From JBBRSD01 sp038245725 (GTDB lineage: Bacteria; Actinomycetota; Coriobacteriia; Anaerosomatales; JAAXUF01): a stretch of DNA of 64,000 bases. Positions 46,878-56,619 of the stretch are shown in pieces. The notes beneath the pieces were generated by a model, which was not told the DNA's origin, did no database searches, and was given only the letters and a program-made list of their open reading frames with translations. Position numbers and translations under genes: made by a program. Positions within the stretch are counted from its first letter, which is position 1, and every line of letters begins with the position of its first letter. The stretch lies in NCBI GenBank assembly GCA_038245725.1, contig JBBRSD010000007.1, forward strand, positions 103,369 to 167,368. Direction: 5' to 3'.

Positions 46878-47609
46878 GTGAATAAACTGAGTACATCGGA
46901 CGTATGGAGCAAGGCCGACATTCACATCCACTCGAATCACAGCGACGGCTTGAGCTCGATCCCTCAGATCATGGACTACGTTCAGTACCACACTGATCTG
47001 AAGGTCATCGCGATCACTGATCACAACACGCTCGAAGGTGCGCGGTTCGCGGAATCCCTCGCCGAGCTCTACGACTTCGAAGTCGTCGTCGGCGAAGAAG
47101 TCTCTTCGAAGCAGGGCCACGTCATCGGATTGTTCCTGACGGAGGAAGTTCGCGCCGGAATGTCGGCGGCCGATACGGTTCGTGCAATCGAGCAGCAGGG
47201 CGGAATCGCGGTTATCGCGCACCCGTTCTCGGCCAAGGGAGTGTTCGGCCCGACCGGTCGCAACCTCTTCGCCGCTGCCGCCAACGACTGGGCATTTCAC
47301 GCGTTCGAGGTATACAACTCGCTTCCGTTCCTCGTCTGGGCGAACAGCATGGCGGCCAAGACGCTTGCTGGTGGGCGGGGAGTTGCGGCCACTGGCGGCA
47401 GCGATGCACACGTGCTCGAAGCAGTGGGCAAGGGCTACACATTGTTCCGAGGCACGTCGCGCGAGGATCTTCGCGAGAGCATCCTGAATCTCGAAACGCG
47501 TGCTGAAGCATCGCGGCAGGGGTTGTCGCTCGTCTGGCGCTACGCGGTGAACTTCATGAGCATCCGGCGCATGCAGTCGCGGAACTGGGAGCGTTGCAAG
47601 GCCAAGTAG
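46878..47609 (+). CDS. PHP-domain metal-dependent phosphoesterase
   Basis: A 243-residue protein with all PHP motifs: HIHSNHSDG, ITDHNTLEGA, VGEEVSS, AHPFSAKGVFG and GGSDAH. PHP proteins hydrolyse phosphoesters using two or three metal ions, for example 3',5'-nucleoside bisphosphates or histidinol phosphate. The substrate here is unknown. GTG 46878 gives a normal start (VNKLSTSDVWSKADIHIHS). The frame runs back to 46776, but that stretch is Arg/Ser-rich and probably non-coding. A possible sigma-54 promoter lies upstream. Confidence 0.85.
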   Translation: MNKLSTSDVWSKADIHIHSNHSDGLSSIPQIMDYVQYHTDLKVIAITDHNTLEGARFAESLAELYDFEVVVGEEVSSKQGHVIGLFLTEEVRAGMSAADTVRAIEQQGGIAVIAHPFSAKGVFGPTGRNLFAAAANDWAFHAFEVYNSLPFLVWANSMAAKTLAGGRGVAATGGSDAHVLEAVGKGYTLFRGTSREDLRESILNLETRAEASRQGLSLVWRYAVNFMSIRRMQSRNWERCKAK

Positions 47610-47612
47610 CAG

Positions 47613-48854
47613 CTACGGTGCTATCGGCTCTGCAAGAACTGCGACGGCGCGCTCGCGCAACTCTTCCACCAGCAGCGGATCGTCGTGCCACGCTGCCGGC
47701 GTGACGATGGAGATCGCGTCCTCGACCCGCGCCTGGCGTACAGACAGCGGCAGGTCAAGCAGCGTTTCGACGGTATCCAGGGGGAAGCACGCCGGCTCCA
47801 CTACGAGGCGAGTGCAGCCGAGAGCTGCGACGTGGCGAACGGTGCTCGTGACGTCCGGGCCATGCCAGTCCGCCCAGGCCAGTCGGACGTTCGTCTCGGG
47901 AATTCCACGCTCGATGAGGAGTCCTCGAATCCGGTTCATGAAAGACATCTCGTGTTCGTCGAACGTCCGACACGACTGAGCGCGCTCCGTGGGTTGGCCC
48001 AGTCCGACCACAACGACGCCGGCCTCCAATGGATCGCTGATGACCGACATGACACGCATCGCGACGAGCGCCGCCGCGCGTTCCGCACTCCACAGCGCGT
48101 CGGTGTAGCGCACCGAGATCCCGCTTTCTTCAAGTCGCAGCGCATCCACCCGACGTTTTGCCTCGTCGAGCTCCAGCGACTCGGCGATCATCGCCTGGGC
48201 CACGGCGATTCGCCGATAGCCCTTTTCAGCGAGCGATAGCACGCTGCTTGCGAGGTCTCGTTCCCCCCCGAGCCATGCCGGCTCGACGTGATCGAACGGT
48301 GATCCGCGCAGGGCCATGCCGAGCCGATCGGCAAGGATGCCGAGCTGTTTGGTGGCTGGGCTCGTCCCTCCCACAGCACGGTATCGGGCCTTTTGGGCGA
48401 AGAACAAGAACGGAAGTATGGCGATGGAGACGGCAAGGAGCCCTTCCTCGGAGAGCCTGTCGAGATCCGATGCGGTTGCTCGCTCGTCGTAGTCCTCCGA
48501 GTCAACGTCGCCCAAGACGATGAGCGCAGCAGCACCGTGGTCGGGAGGGAGCTGCGCGGGGAGGACGAGGCGTGGCGGTCGGGTCGCAATGCTCGCGAGA
48601 AGTGTGGAGGCCAGAGCGTATCCGCCGGCGAAAGCAGCGAGACCGAAGGCCAGCGCCCACAGCAGAATGTCGAAGCGGTCATAAACGGTGCTCAGCTCGC
48701 CGAAGGCCCAGGCAGCTCCCGCGAAGGAGCCCAGAGCAGCAGCTGCGAACACGGGCTCGAGAGAACGACGCGCGACAAGTATGCCCACCAGCGTCGCGCC
48801 GAAGAGCACCGCGCCAGCGATCAAGGACGTCCATAATGCTGCAGTGGATATCAC
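47613..48854 (-). CDS. Membrane-anchored ferrochelatase/CbiX-like protein
   Basis: A 413-residue protein. The N-terminal ~100 residues hold about three transmembrane helices. A cytoplasmic-looking part contains GGTSPATKQLGILADRLGMAL and LSLAEKGYRRIAVAQAMI, which resemble the start of a ferrochelatase domain. A second half has VVVGLGQPTE, EMSFMNRIRGLLIERGIP and VRHVAALGCTRLVVEPACFPLDTVETLLDLP. This suggests a two-lobed chelatase fold (HemH/CbiX superfamily). I cannot identify the catalytic histidine with confidence, so activity is uncertain. GTG 48854 has GGAGG 5 nt upstream. Confidence 0.6.
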   Translation of the reverse strand: MISTAALWTSLIAGAVLFGATLVGILVARRSLEPVFAAAALGSFAGAAWAFGELSTVYDRFDILLWALAFGLAAFAGGYALASTLLASIATRPPRLVLPAQLPPDHGAAALIVLGDVDSEDYDERATASDLDRLSEEGLLAVSIAILPFLFFAQKARYRAVGGTSPATKQLGILADRLGMALRGSPFDHVEPAWLGGERDLASSVLSLAEKGYRRIAVAQAMIAESLELDEAKRRVDALRLEESGISVRYTDALWSAERAAALVAMRVMSVISDPLEAGVVVVGLGQPTERAQSCRTFDEHEMSFMNRIRGLLIERGIPETNVRLAWADWHGPDVTSTVRHVAALGCTRLVVEPACFPLDTVETLLDLPLSVRQARVEDAISIVTPAAWHDDPLLVEELRERAVAVLAEPIAP

Positions 48855-48909
48855 ACGCACCTCCCGAAGGGATGATACTCGTATGGGAGAGGCAACGCCG
48901 CGGAAGTAG

Positions 48910-48938
48910 TTGACGCGGCATACCCCCGTGGGTATAAT
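48910..48938 (+). promoter_or_regulatory. trxA promoter with CsoR/CstR-type operator
   Basis: TTGACG (48910-48915) and TATAAT (48933-48938) are 17 bp apart. The palindrome ATACCC-CCGT-GGGTAT (48920-48935) fills the spacer and overlaps the -10, so a bound repressor would block polymerase. ATACCC-N4-GGGTAT is the known site type for CsoR/CstR repressors, and such a gene lies 450 bp away. Confidence 0.8.
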
Positions 48939-48979
48939 CCGGACTAGTTTGGTAAGGATTCTATGGAAGGAAACCGCTC

Positions 48980-49303
48980 ATGAGCGCAGCGAAGGACATT
49001 GGTACGGCAGATTGGGACGTGGAAGTCGCCGCGTCTGAAGTTCCCGTGATCGTCGACTTCTGGGCCCCGTGGTGCGGACCTTGTCGCGTTGTCGCTCCGG
49101 AACTCGACAAGCTTGCGGCGCGTGTCGGTAGTGCTGCGAAGTTCGTCAAGGTCAACGTCGATGAAAGTCAGGAACTCGCCGTTCGTTATGGGGTGATGAG
49201 CATTCCCACCATCGCCAAGTTCGTCAACGGTGAGATTGCTGCCCAAGTCGTCGGCGCTCGTGGTGCAGACGCACTGGGCCGGGAGCTGGGCATCGAAGGG
49301 TAA
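48980..49303 (+). CDS. trxA: Thioredoxin
   Basis: A 107-residue thioredoxin with the active site WAPWCGPCRVVAPE (Cys32 and Cys35), the conserved cis-Pro in SIPTIAKF, and the usual length. It reduces disulfides and, in several systems, persulfides. ATG 48980 follows GGAAGGA. Unlike a housekeeping trxA, its promoter carries a CsoR/CstR-type palindrome, and it converges on the csoR-like gene. That links it to sulfide/persulfide or metal stress. Confidence 0.95.
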   Translation: MSAAKDIGTADWDVEVAASEVPVIVDFWAPWCGPCRVVAPELDKLAARVGSAAKFVKVNVDESQELAVRYGVMSIPTIAKFVNGEIAAQVVGARGADALGRELGIEG

Positions 49304-49326
49304 CGCGGACCGCGACTGAGAATGAA

Positions 49327-49355
49327 AGGAGGCCCCGACGTTGTCGGGGCCTCCT
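49327..49355. terminator. Bidirectional terminator between trxA and csoR-like gene
   Basis: Perfect 13-bp stem AGGAGGCCCCGAC (49327-49339) with 49343-49355, loop GTT, between convergent genes. The minus-strand side is followed by TTCATTCTC. Confidence 0.8.
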
Positions 49356-49384
49356 GAATATCGAGGTCGAACTCAGAGCGTGAG

Positions 49385-49687
49385 CTACTTCACACAGTTC
49401 GAGTACTTGAGGAACACTTTGATTGCTTCATCGATGAGTTCCTCGCGAGTGGTCGCTGTCTCGCTGACGAGGCACGTCTTCATCGAGTGGCCGATGATAT
49501 GCAGTCCGACCTGGTTCAGCGCCGACTTCGCGGCCAGGATCTGCGTGAGGACCGCGTCGCATTCCTTACCGGATTCGATCATCGTTTGAAGCCCGCGAAT
49601 CTGGCCTTCAAGCCGGCGCAGCCGGTTGAGGATGCGCCGACGCTCGGAATCATCGGTGATGAGGTCAGGCGTGATGATCTCGCTCAT
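49385..49687 (-). CDS. CsoR-family repressor, probably CstR-like
   Basis: A 100-residue all-helical DUF156 repressor: RILNRLRRLEGQIRGLQTMIESGKECDAVLTQILAAKSAL. Cys43 and Cys72 are 29 residues apart, as Cys36 and Cys65 are in copper-sensing CsoR. The position of the copper-ligand histidine (four before the second Cys) is Ser68, with His67 next to it. Persulfide-sensing CstR also lacks that His, so CstR-type dithiol chemistry is more likely than Cu(I) sensing. ATG 49687 has AGGAG 5 nt upstream. Likely operators are at 48920-48935 and 49737-49755. Confidence 0.88.
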   Translation of the reverse strand: MSEIITPDLITDDSERRRILNRLRRLEGQIRGLQTMIESGKECDAVLTQILAAKSALNQVGLHIIGHSMKTCLVSETATTREELIDEAIKVFLKYSNCVK

Positions 49688-49736
49688 GTGTACTCCTGTG
49701 AGAGGGTAGTGGAGTATCCTGAAGTACCTGCTCAAT

Positions 49737-49755
49737 CATACCCCCTAGGGGTATG
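49737..49755. promoter_or_regulatory. CsoR/CstR-type operator between the repressor and CDF genes
   Basis: CATACCCCCTAGGGGTATG is a perfect palindrome (arms of 8 with CTA centre), 50 bp upstream of the repressor start and at the 5' end of the CDF frame. It shares ATACCC/GGGTAT arms with the trxA site. Autoregulation and control of the CDF gene are inferred. Confidence 0.75.
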
Positions 49756-49808
49756 TGGCGCAATCAATCGGGGGGTGCAAGAGTCCGTTGGGCTATAGCC
49801 GGACAACC

Positions 49809-50732
49809 GTGCGGAGCGGCAAGGACGACCGCGTTGCCGTCATCAAGCGCATGCTGTGGGTCATTCTGCTACTCAACGTGGCAGTGGCGGTGGCAAAACT
49901 GGGGTGGGGACTGGTGACCCAGTCGTCAGCGATGCAGGCCGACGGCTTCCATTCGCTCTTCGACGGTGCGGGCAACGTCGTTGGACTGATCGGTATGGCG
50001 ATCGCGGGCCGTCCAGCGGATCGCGATCATCCCTATGGGCACGGGAAGTTCGAGACGTACGCCTCGGCAGCCATCGGGGCGATGCTGCTCTTCGCGGCTT
50101 ATCGCATCGGAAGCGAGGCCGTCGCGAGCCTGCTGCATGGCGCGCCGCCGCCCACTGTCGACGCCATGTCATTCGTCGTCATGATCGGCACTCTCGCGGT
50201 GAACCTCGGGGTGACCGTGTGGGAGCGTGCGGTCGGCAGGCGGCTCGGCAGCGCGATACTCGTGGCTGACGCGAGCCACACGGGCTCGGATGCCATCGTC
50301 AGCGTCGGGGTCATCGTGAGCCTCGTGCTGGTGAAGTCGGGTTTCCCGAAGGCCGACCCGATCGTCGCCCTGCTCGTGACCGTGGCCATAGTCATCACGG
50401 CTTTGGGGGTCTTCAGACAGGCGAGCGCGACGCTGTCGGACTCGGCCCGTATCCCGGTTCGCGACATATGCACGGTCGCTATGACCGTTCCCGGGGTGCT
50501 CGGCTGCCATCACGTTCGAACTCGCGGTTCCGAGGTGGAGGTCCACGTGGACCTGCATGTGCAGGTCGATCCGAACGTGAGCGTCGCGGCTGGTCACGAA
50601 ATCGCCGAGGAGGTCGAGCGCGAGTTGGCCGATCACTACGACGAGGTGATGGACGTGATCGCCCATCTGGAACCCTTCGACGAATACCAGCAGGCGAAGA
50701 CCGAGAGGGAGTCGCGTGTCGGTCTTGCCTAG
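49809..50732 (+). CDS. Cation diffusion facilitator family metal transporter
   Basis: A proton-driven divalent metal exporter with six predicted helices and a cytoplasmic ferredoxin-like C-terminal domain (HHVRTRGSEVEVHVDLHVQVDP). The metal sites are HxxxD in helix 2 (ADGFHSLFD) and HxxxD in helix 5 (ADASHTGSD). Two His residues in such sites usually indicate Zn or Zn/Cd. The frame opens at GTG 49755, but that codon lies on the operator palindrome, so GTG 49809 (308 aa, VRSGKDDRVAVIKRM) is preferred. Start confidence is low. The end overlaps the EamA gene by 17 bp. Confidence 0.85.
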   Translation: MRSGKDDRVAVIKRMLWVILLLNVAVAVAKLGWGLVTQSSAMQADGFHSLFDGAGNVVGLIGMAIAGRPADRDHPYGHGKFETYASAAIGAMLLFAAYRIGSEAVASLLHGAPPPTVDAMSFVVMIGTLAVNLGVTVWERAVGRRLGSAILVADASHTGSDAIVSVGVIVSLVLVKSGFPKADPIVALLVTVAIVITALGVFRQASATLSDSARIPVRDICTVAMTVPGVLGCHHVRTRGSEVEVHVDLHVQVDPNVSVAAGHEIAEEVERELADHYDEVMDVIAHLEPFDEYQQAKTERESRVGLA

Positions 50733-51699
50733 GGCGGGCCGTGCGTGGGCGGGAAGGTTCACCGGCTACGTGCTGGTACTCATTGCGGCGGCGTGCTGGG
50801 CGACCGGCGGGTTGACGGCGAAGTGGCTCTTCTCGGACCCGTCTGCGGCGACCGCACGGTGGCCAGTTCCACCGCTCGGAATCCACATCGAGCCCACGGT
50901 GCTTGCGGGCGGGCGGGCGTGGGCGGCGTTCGCGTTACTGTTCATCGCATTGCTTCTTGGTAGGCGAGAGGACCTTCGGGCGGCCCCCCGCGACATGCCG
51001 TTCTTCGCACTGTTCGGAGTGGTCGGGCTCGCTATGGTCCACTTCGCCTACTTCAAGACGATCTCGCTCACCAACGTGGCTACCGCGATCCTTCTCGAGT
51101 ACCTCGCGCCGGTCATCGTGCTCGTCGTCGGGGTGGCCTTCATGCGCCACCGGTTCACGTGGTCGCTTCCTGTGGGCGTCGCGCTCTCGGTTCTCGGGTC
51201 CGTTCTCGTGGTGGGCGCAGTGGGCGGTTCCGGGCTGGCGGTGTCACCGGCCGGGATCGGGTGGGGCTTGCTTTCGGCCGTCTTCTTCGCGGCGTATTCG
51301 CTCATGGGCGCATACGCAGCTACGCGTTATTCGCCCTACACGATCCTCGTTTGGGGACTGGGATTCGCGTCGCTCTTCTGGCTGTTCGTTCTTGGCCCGA
51401 GGGCCGTTCTCGGAGTGTTCGCCCATCCCAAGACCGCTGGCGCCGTGATGTTCATGGCCTTTGTTTCGACCATAGTTCCGTTCGCGGCGTTCCTTACCGC
51501 CTTGCGCCACATTGCGCCGACCAACGCCACTGTCACGTCGACTGTTGAGCCGTTCCTGGCTGGTTTGGGCGCGTTTGCACTGTTCGGTGAGTCATTCACT
51601 CTGACCCAGGCGATCGGCGGCGCTCTCGTGGTCTGCGCCATCATCGCGGTCCAGCTGCCCGAACGAGGATCGGCACCCGGTCTGCCGCCAGGAGAGTGA
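50716..51699 (+). CDS. EamA/DMT-superfamily transporter
   Basis: A 327-residue protein with ten predicted transmembrane helices in two EamA repeats: GYVLVLIAAACWATGGLTAKWLF and GIGWGLLSAVFFAAYSLMGAYAA. Family members export amino acids, purines or other metabolites. No substrate can be assigned. GTG 50716 has GAGGGAG upstream and overlaps the CDF gene, so the two are probably cotranscribed and would share CsoR/CstR-type control. Confidence 0.88.
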   Translation: MSVLPRAGRAWAGRFTGYVLVLIAAACWATGGLTAKWLFSDPSAATARWPVPPLGIHIEPTVLAGGRAWAAFALLFIALLLGRREDLRAAPRDMPFFALFGVVGLAMVHFAYFKTISLTNVATAILLEYLAPVIVLVVGVAFMRHRFTWSLPVGVALSVLGSVLVVGAVGGSGLAVSPAGIGWGLLSAVFFAAYSLMGAYAATRYSPYTILVWGLGFASLFWLFVLGPRAVLGVFAHPKTAGAVMFMAFVSTIVPFAAFLTALRHIAPTNATVTSTVEPFLAGLGAFALFGESFTLTQAIGGALVVCAIIAVQLPERGSAPGLPPGE

Positions 51700-51753
51700 C
51701 GATCGCCCGGGCTGATTGGTCGCCGACGAAGCGATATTCCGACCTTATGACGG

Positions 51754-51762
51754 TGGTATACT
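51754..51762 (+). promoter_or_regulatory. Candidate extended -10 promoter of rpoN
   Basis: TGG-TATACT is an extended -10 (TGn plus TATACT), about 58 bp before the rpoN start. The -35 region is weak. An imperfect inverted repeat (CCGGCCG with CGGTCGG) follows in the leader. Confidence 0.45.
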
Positions 51763-51819
51763 TTTTGCAGCCCCGGCCGCTCGTTTTCGGTCGGCACTAG
51801 AGCGAGGGGGAGAGCAGCC

Positions 51820-53211
51820 GTGGAGATCTCACAGCGGCCGGAACTGCGGCATAAAGTCACCCTCTCACCCCAGGTCTACCAGGGTTTGAGCATCCTCGCG
51901 ATGCCGATTGCGGATCTTCAGCAGCTCATCGAAGTGGAGATGCTCGAGAACCCGTTGCTCGAGGTTGATGAATCGGAGAATGAGCCGACTGAAAGTGACG
52001 AGCCCACGGAAGAGCGCGATGATGAGCGCTCGTGGGACGAGTGGATCGAGATGTACGAGGATCTCGACACGGTCGAGCAGACAGCTCCCAGGGATCCGAA
52101 CGCCGAGTCGGCCAACACCGAGGAGTTCGTCGGTGGCGTGCAGACGTTCGACGACTATCTCCTCGACCAGATCGGGTTGCTGAGCATCCCAGAACCCGTC
52201 GCGTGTGCCGCAAGGCTCGTGGTCGGGTCTCTGGACACGGACGGATTCTTCGTCGGCTCGCTTGATGAGATAGCTGCGCTCGCTTCAGTCACGCGGCAGG
52301 AAGCCGAGGCCGGACTCGCCGCTGTGCAGCAGCTCGACCCGCCGGGAGTTGGCGCGCAGGACCTGACCCAAGCGCTCTGTCTTCAGATGGAGTCTCTCGG
52401 GATCGAAGAACCCAATCTGATGCTGATCATCCGGGAACACCTCGACGCCATAGCGGCGAATCACTATCGCAAGGTGGCCCGCGCGCTGAAGCTCGACGAG
52501 GATGAGGTGCGAAGGCTCGTCGAGGTGCTTCGAGCTCTCAACCCGAGACCGGCTGGAGCGTTCTCTCCGGGGCCCTCCCCGGGCTACATCGTGCCGGACG
52601 TGACGCTTCGCCGCTTCGACGAGGAGTGGCTCATCATGTCGAACAACGAGGCGATTCCGGGGTTGAGAGTCTCGCCACGGTACCGCTCCATGCTCAAGAG
52701 CGGCTCGACCGCTGATGACGAGACTCGCCGCTACCTGAAGGACAAGATCCGTTCGGCTGAGAGCTTCATAAAGAACGTGGACCGTCGCAAAGACACCGTC
52801 ACACGAATCACTCAGATCATTCTTGAAGTGCAGGCCGAGTTCTTCGAAGATGGCCGAGGGACGCTGCGTCCGCTCAGGCTGGAGGATGTCGCCGTCGAGC
52901 TGGGCGTACATCTGTCGACCGTGTCTCGTGGTGTCACCGGGAAGTACATGGCCACACCCTACGGCCTGTTCGAACTCAAGCACTTCTTCAGTGGCGGCTA
53001 CAGGACGAGCACGGGTTCCGACGTCGCCGCAACGAGCATCAAGCAGCGCCTCAAGGAGCTTGTGCATGCGGAGGATCCCGCCAAGCCGCTGTCCGATCAA
53101 AAGCTTGCGGAGTTGTTGTCCGACGAGGGCGTGACCGTGGCCCGCCGCACGGTAGCCAAGTACCGCGAGGAGCTTCGCATCGAGCCAAGCTGGGCGAGGC
53201 GCCGCAGATGA
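51820..53211 (+). CDS. rpoN: RNA polymerase sigma-54 factor
   Basis: A 463-residue sigma-54. The N-terminal Gln/Leu-rich activator-interacting region is QVYQGLSILAMPIADLQQLIEVEMLENPLLEV, followed by an acidic region II, the core-binding domain (GLLSIPEPVACAARLVVGSLDTDGFF), the HTH region (VAVELGVHLSTVSRGVTGKYM) and the RpoN box ARRTVAKYRE at 441-450, which reads the -24 element. It needs an AAA+ activator to open promoters. One is encoded two genes downstream. GTG 51820 follows GAGGGGGAGAG. The stop overlaps the histidine kinase start (ATGA). Confidence 0.97.
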   Translation: MEISQRPELRHKVTLSPQVYQGLSILAMPIADLQQLIEVEMLENPLLEVDESENEPTESDEPTEERDDERSWDEWIEMYEDLDTVEQTAPRDPNAESANTEEFVGGVQTFDDYLLDQIGLLSIPEPVACAARLVVGSLDTDGFFVGSLDEIAALASVTRQEAEAGLAAVQQLDPPGVGAQDLTQALCLQMESLGIEEPNLMLIIREHLDAIAANHYRKVARALKLDEDEVRRLVEVLRALNPRPAGAFSPGPSPGYIVPDVTLRRFDEEWLIMSNNEAIPGLRVSPRYRSMLKSGSTADDETRRYLKDKIRSAESFIKNVDRRKDTVTRITQIILEVQAEFFEDGRGTLRPLRLEDVAVELGVHLSTVSRGVTGKYMATPYGLFELKHFFSGGYRTSTGSDVAATSIKQRLKELVHAEDPAKPLSDQKLAELLSDEGVTVARRTVAKYREELRIEPSWARRRR

Positions 53212-54743
53212 CCCCGGAGCGTGCGGGTCTGCCCCAGCGCCCCGCTTCACTCGTCCCGCCAGCGACGACAGCGACGCCGACAGACGTTCGTGCCAGCAAC
53301 ATCAGGGCGCTGCTAGCCGTCGTGACGATGCTCACCGTAGTCACCTTGCTGCGGATGTTCTCGAGTCAGGTCATCGCCAATGTCCCGGTCCACCTGCTCT
53401 TTCGGCGCCTCTACCTTATTCCGATCATCTACGGAGCCTTCGTTTTCGGCCGACGTGGTGGGCTGGCGACCGCACTCGCCGCATCCGTCCCCTTGCTGGT
53501 GTACACGAGACCAGAGCTGGCTGCTGGCCTTTCCATTACCGCCGACGACTGGTTCCAGGTCGCGACATTCCTCGCCATCGGCATGCTCTTCGGCATAGTT
53601 CGGGATACCGAGGAGAAGAAGACGCGCGATCTCCGTCAGCTTTCAATTCAGCTTGAGGACGCCTACAAGAAACTCGAAGAACGCGCCATCCAGCTCATCA
53701 ACATCCAGGATTACACGCAGTCGATCCTTCGATCGATCACGTCCGGGGTCATCACCGTTGGTCCGGATGGCTCGGTGGCTACGGCGAATCCGGCTGCCGA
53801 GCGAATGCTGGACATGTCCGAGTTCGAGATGGTTCCTCGGCCGGTGAACCTGCTATTCAAGGTTGACGGCGGCCTTTCGGGAGACGTGTCGAAGGTGCTC
53901 GCAGGGCGCCTTCCTCTCGCGATGCGCGAGACGACGCTGATGACCGCGAACGGGCAAGAGGTGCATGTTCAAGCGTCGACATCTCGGATGCGTGCTGTCG
54001 GCGGCACGGTCCTTGGCGCAGTCGTGACGCTTGAGGACGTGTCGGACATCAAGGCGCTCACCGACCAGCTCATCCGCGCCGATCGCCTGGCCGCGATGGG
54101 CGAGCTGACCGCCGGCGTCGCTCACGAAGTGCGAAATCCTCTGGGAGTCATCCGCGCTTCGGTTCAACTTCTCGAGGATCCTGATTCCGATCGTGTCCGG
54201 GCGAAAGAGGCGGCGGAAGTCATCAAGCAGGAGATCGACCGACTCGACCGGGTGATCAAAGCGCTCCTCGATTTTGGGCGACCGAGCAAGCCTACGCTCG
54301 TTCGCGCGGACTTGAACGAGGTCATCGAGGATGTCGTGTTGTTCACGGAGCGGTTCGCGAGTCGCTCCGATGTGACGATCGAGTCGCAGCTTGCGCCGGA
54401 TCTTCCCAGGGTTCTCGGCGACCCCGATCAGCTCAAACAAGTGTTCCTCAACCTGGTCACCAATGCCGTTCAGGCGATGAGCAGCGGTGGAACCATTACT
54501 CTGAAGACGTGCGCGGAAGGCGAATACGTCGAGGTTCAGGTCTCCGACGACGGCCCGGGAATCGCCGAACGAGATCTGCCGAAGGTGTTCGATCCCTTCT
54601 TCACGAAACGCGCGGAAGGAACGGGACTGGGCCTGACGATCGTGCATCGCATCATCGACGAGCACGACGGGCATATCGAAGTTGAAAGTGACCAGCTCGG
54701 GACGGTCTTCACCGTCTCGCTGCCCATTGCCATGGGCGAGTAG
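53208..54743 (+). CDS. Membrane histidine kinase, NtrB/AtoS-like
   Basis: A 511-residue sensor kinase. It has about four short transmembrane helices (residues ~25-130, DUF4118-like region with LFRRLYLIPIIYGAFVFGRRGG), a coiled coil, a PAS domain (~180-295, ILRSITSGVITVGPDGSVATANPAAERML), HisKA with GVAHEVRNPLGVIRAS (phospho-His near residue 306), and HATPase with NLVTNAVQAMS, DDGPGIAERD and GTGLGLTIV. It overlaps rpoN by ATGA and lies 11 nt before the NtrC-class regulator, its evident partner. The membrane-embedded input region suggests sensing of a membrane or lipid-phase signal, but the signal is unknown. Confidence 0.92.
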   Translation: MTPERAGLPQRPASLVPPATTATPTDVRASNIRALLAVVTMLTVVTLLRMFSSQVIANVPVHLLFRRLYLIPIIYGAFVFGRRGGLATALAASVPLLVYTRPELAAGLSITADDWFQVATFLAIGMLFGIVRDTEEKKTRDLRQLSIQLEDAYKKLEERAIQLINIQDYTQSILRSITSGVITVGPDGSVATANPAAERMLDMSEFEMVPRPVNLLFKVDGGLSGDVSKVLAGRLPLAMRETTLMTANGQEVHVQASTSRMRAVGGTVLGAVVTLEDVSDIKALTDQLIRADRLAAMGELTAGVAHEVRNPLGVIRASVQLLEDPDSDRVRAKEAAEVIKQEIDRLDRVIKALLDFGRPSKPTLVRADLNEVIEDVVLFTERFASRSDVTIESQLAPDLPRVLGDPDQLKQVFLNLVTNAVQAMSSGGTITLKTCAEGEYVEVQVSDDGPGIAERDLPKVFDPFFTKRAEGTGLGLTIVHRIIDEHDGHIEVESDQLGTVFTVSLPIAMGE

Positions 54744-54754
54744 AGAGGCAGTTC

Positions 54755-56104
<1,350 letters not shown>

Positions 56105-56124
56105 CACGAATGGGCCTAAATGGC

Positions 56125-56141
56125 TTGGCACATCCCTTGCA
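56125..56141 (+). promoter_or_regulatory. Sigma-54 promoter (-24/-12)
   Basis: TTGGCACATCCCTTGCA matches TTGGCAC-N5-TTGCA, with GG and GC 10 bp apart. It is 38 bp upstream of the start codon of the zinc-ribbon membrane protein gene and 20 bp after the NtrC-class activator gene. Predicted transcription start is about 56151. Confidence 0.88.
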
Positions 56142-56179
56142 CCCTGAGTTTCATCGCAGTCTGTCGATGGAGAGGGGCC

Positions 56180-56533
56180 ATGAGCCGCACGGGCATCGTT
56201 AGATTAACCGTCGTGGCGCTCGGCGGACTCGCTGTCGTGGTCGCGTTTGGGGCGCTTGTCGCATCGATGCGAGGCGGCGGTCAGCCCGCGGGCCTCGCCT
56301 TCGTGCGAGGCGCTGGGTGGATCGTTCCTCTCGTCGGGGGCGCTGCCGTGGGCGCATTCTCCTGGCTCATACTCTCTGGAACGACCTTTGGTGAAGTGAG
56401 CTGCACCCCGTCGACTGTTCCTTGTCCTTTGTGCGGGACCGACGTGCTCGAGGACTGGCGAATGTGTCCCTACTGCGGCGAATCCTACGAGCTCACTCTC
56501 GAGGATCCGGGGTCATCGACGCTCATCACGTAG
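56180..56533 (+). CDS. Small membrane protein with C-terminal zinc ribbon
   Basis: A 117-residue protein with two transmembrane helices (residues ~9-30 and ~46-66) and a soluble C-terminus carrying CPLCG and CPYCG, a four-Cys zinc ribbon. Function unknown. ATG 56180 has GGAGAGGGG directly upstream. The frame back to 56120 covers the sigma-54 promoter and is non-coding. It is the most direct predicted target of the rpoN-kinase-activator locus, so it may act in the same envelope response. Confidence 0.85.
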   Translation: MSRTGIVRLTVVALGGLAVVVAFGALVASMRGGGQPAGLAFVRGAGWIVPLVGGAAVGAFSWLILSGTTFGEVSCTPSTVPCPLCGTDVLEDWRMCPYCGESYELTLEDPGSSTLIT

Positions 56534-56619
56534 CGTCCGACCGTCTGGCGCGGTACTCTTGGCGTGTCTTCACGCACGCTGCCGTTCCGGCGCTTCAGAC
56601 GCCTATTGGAGGATCGCCG

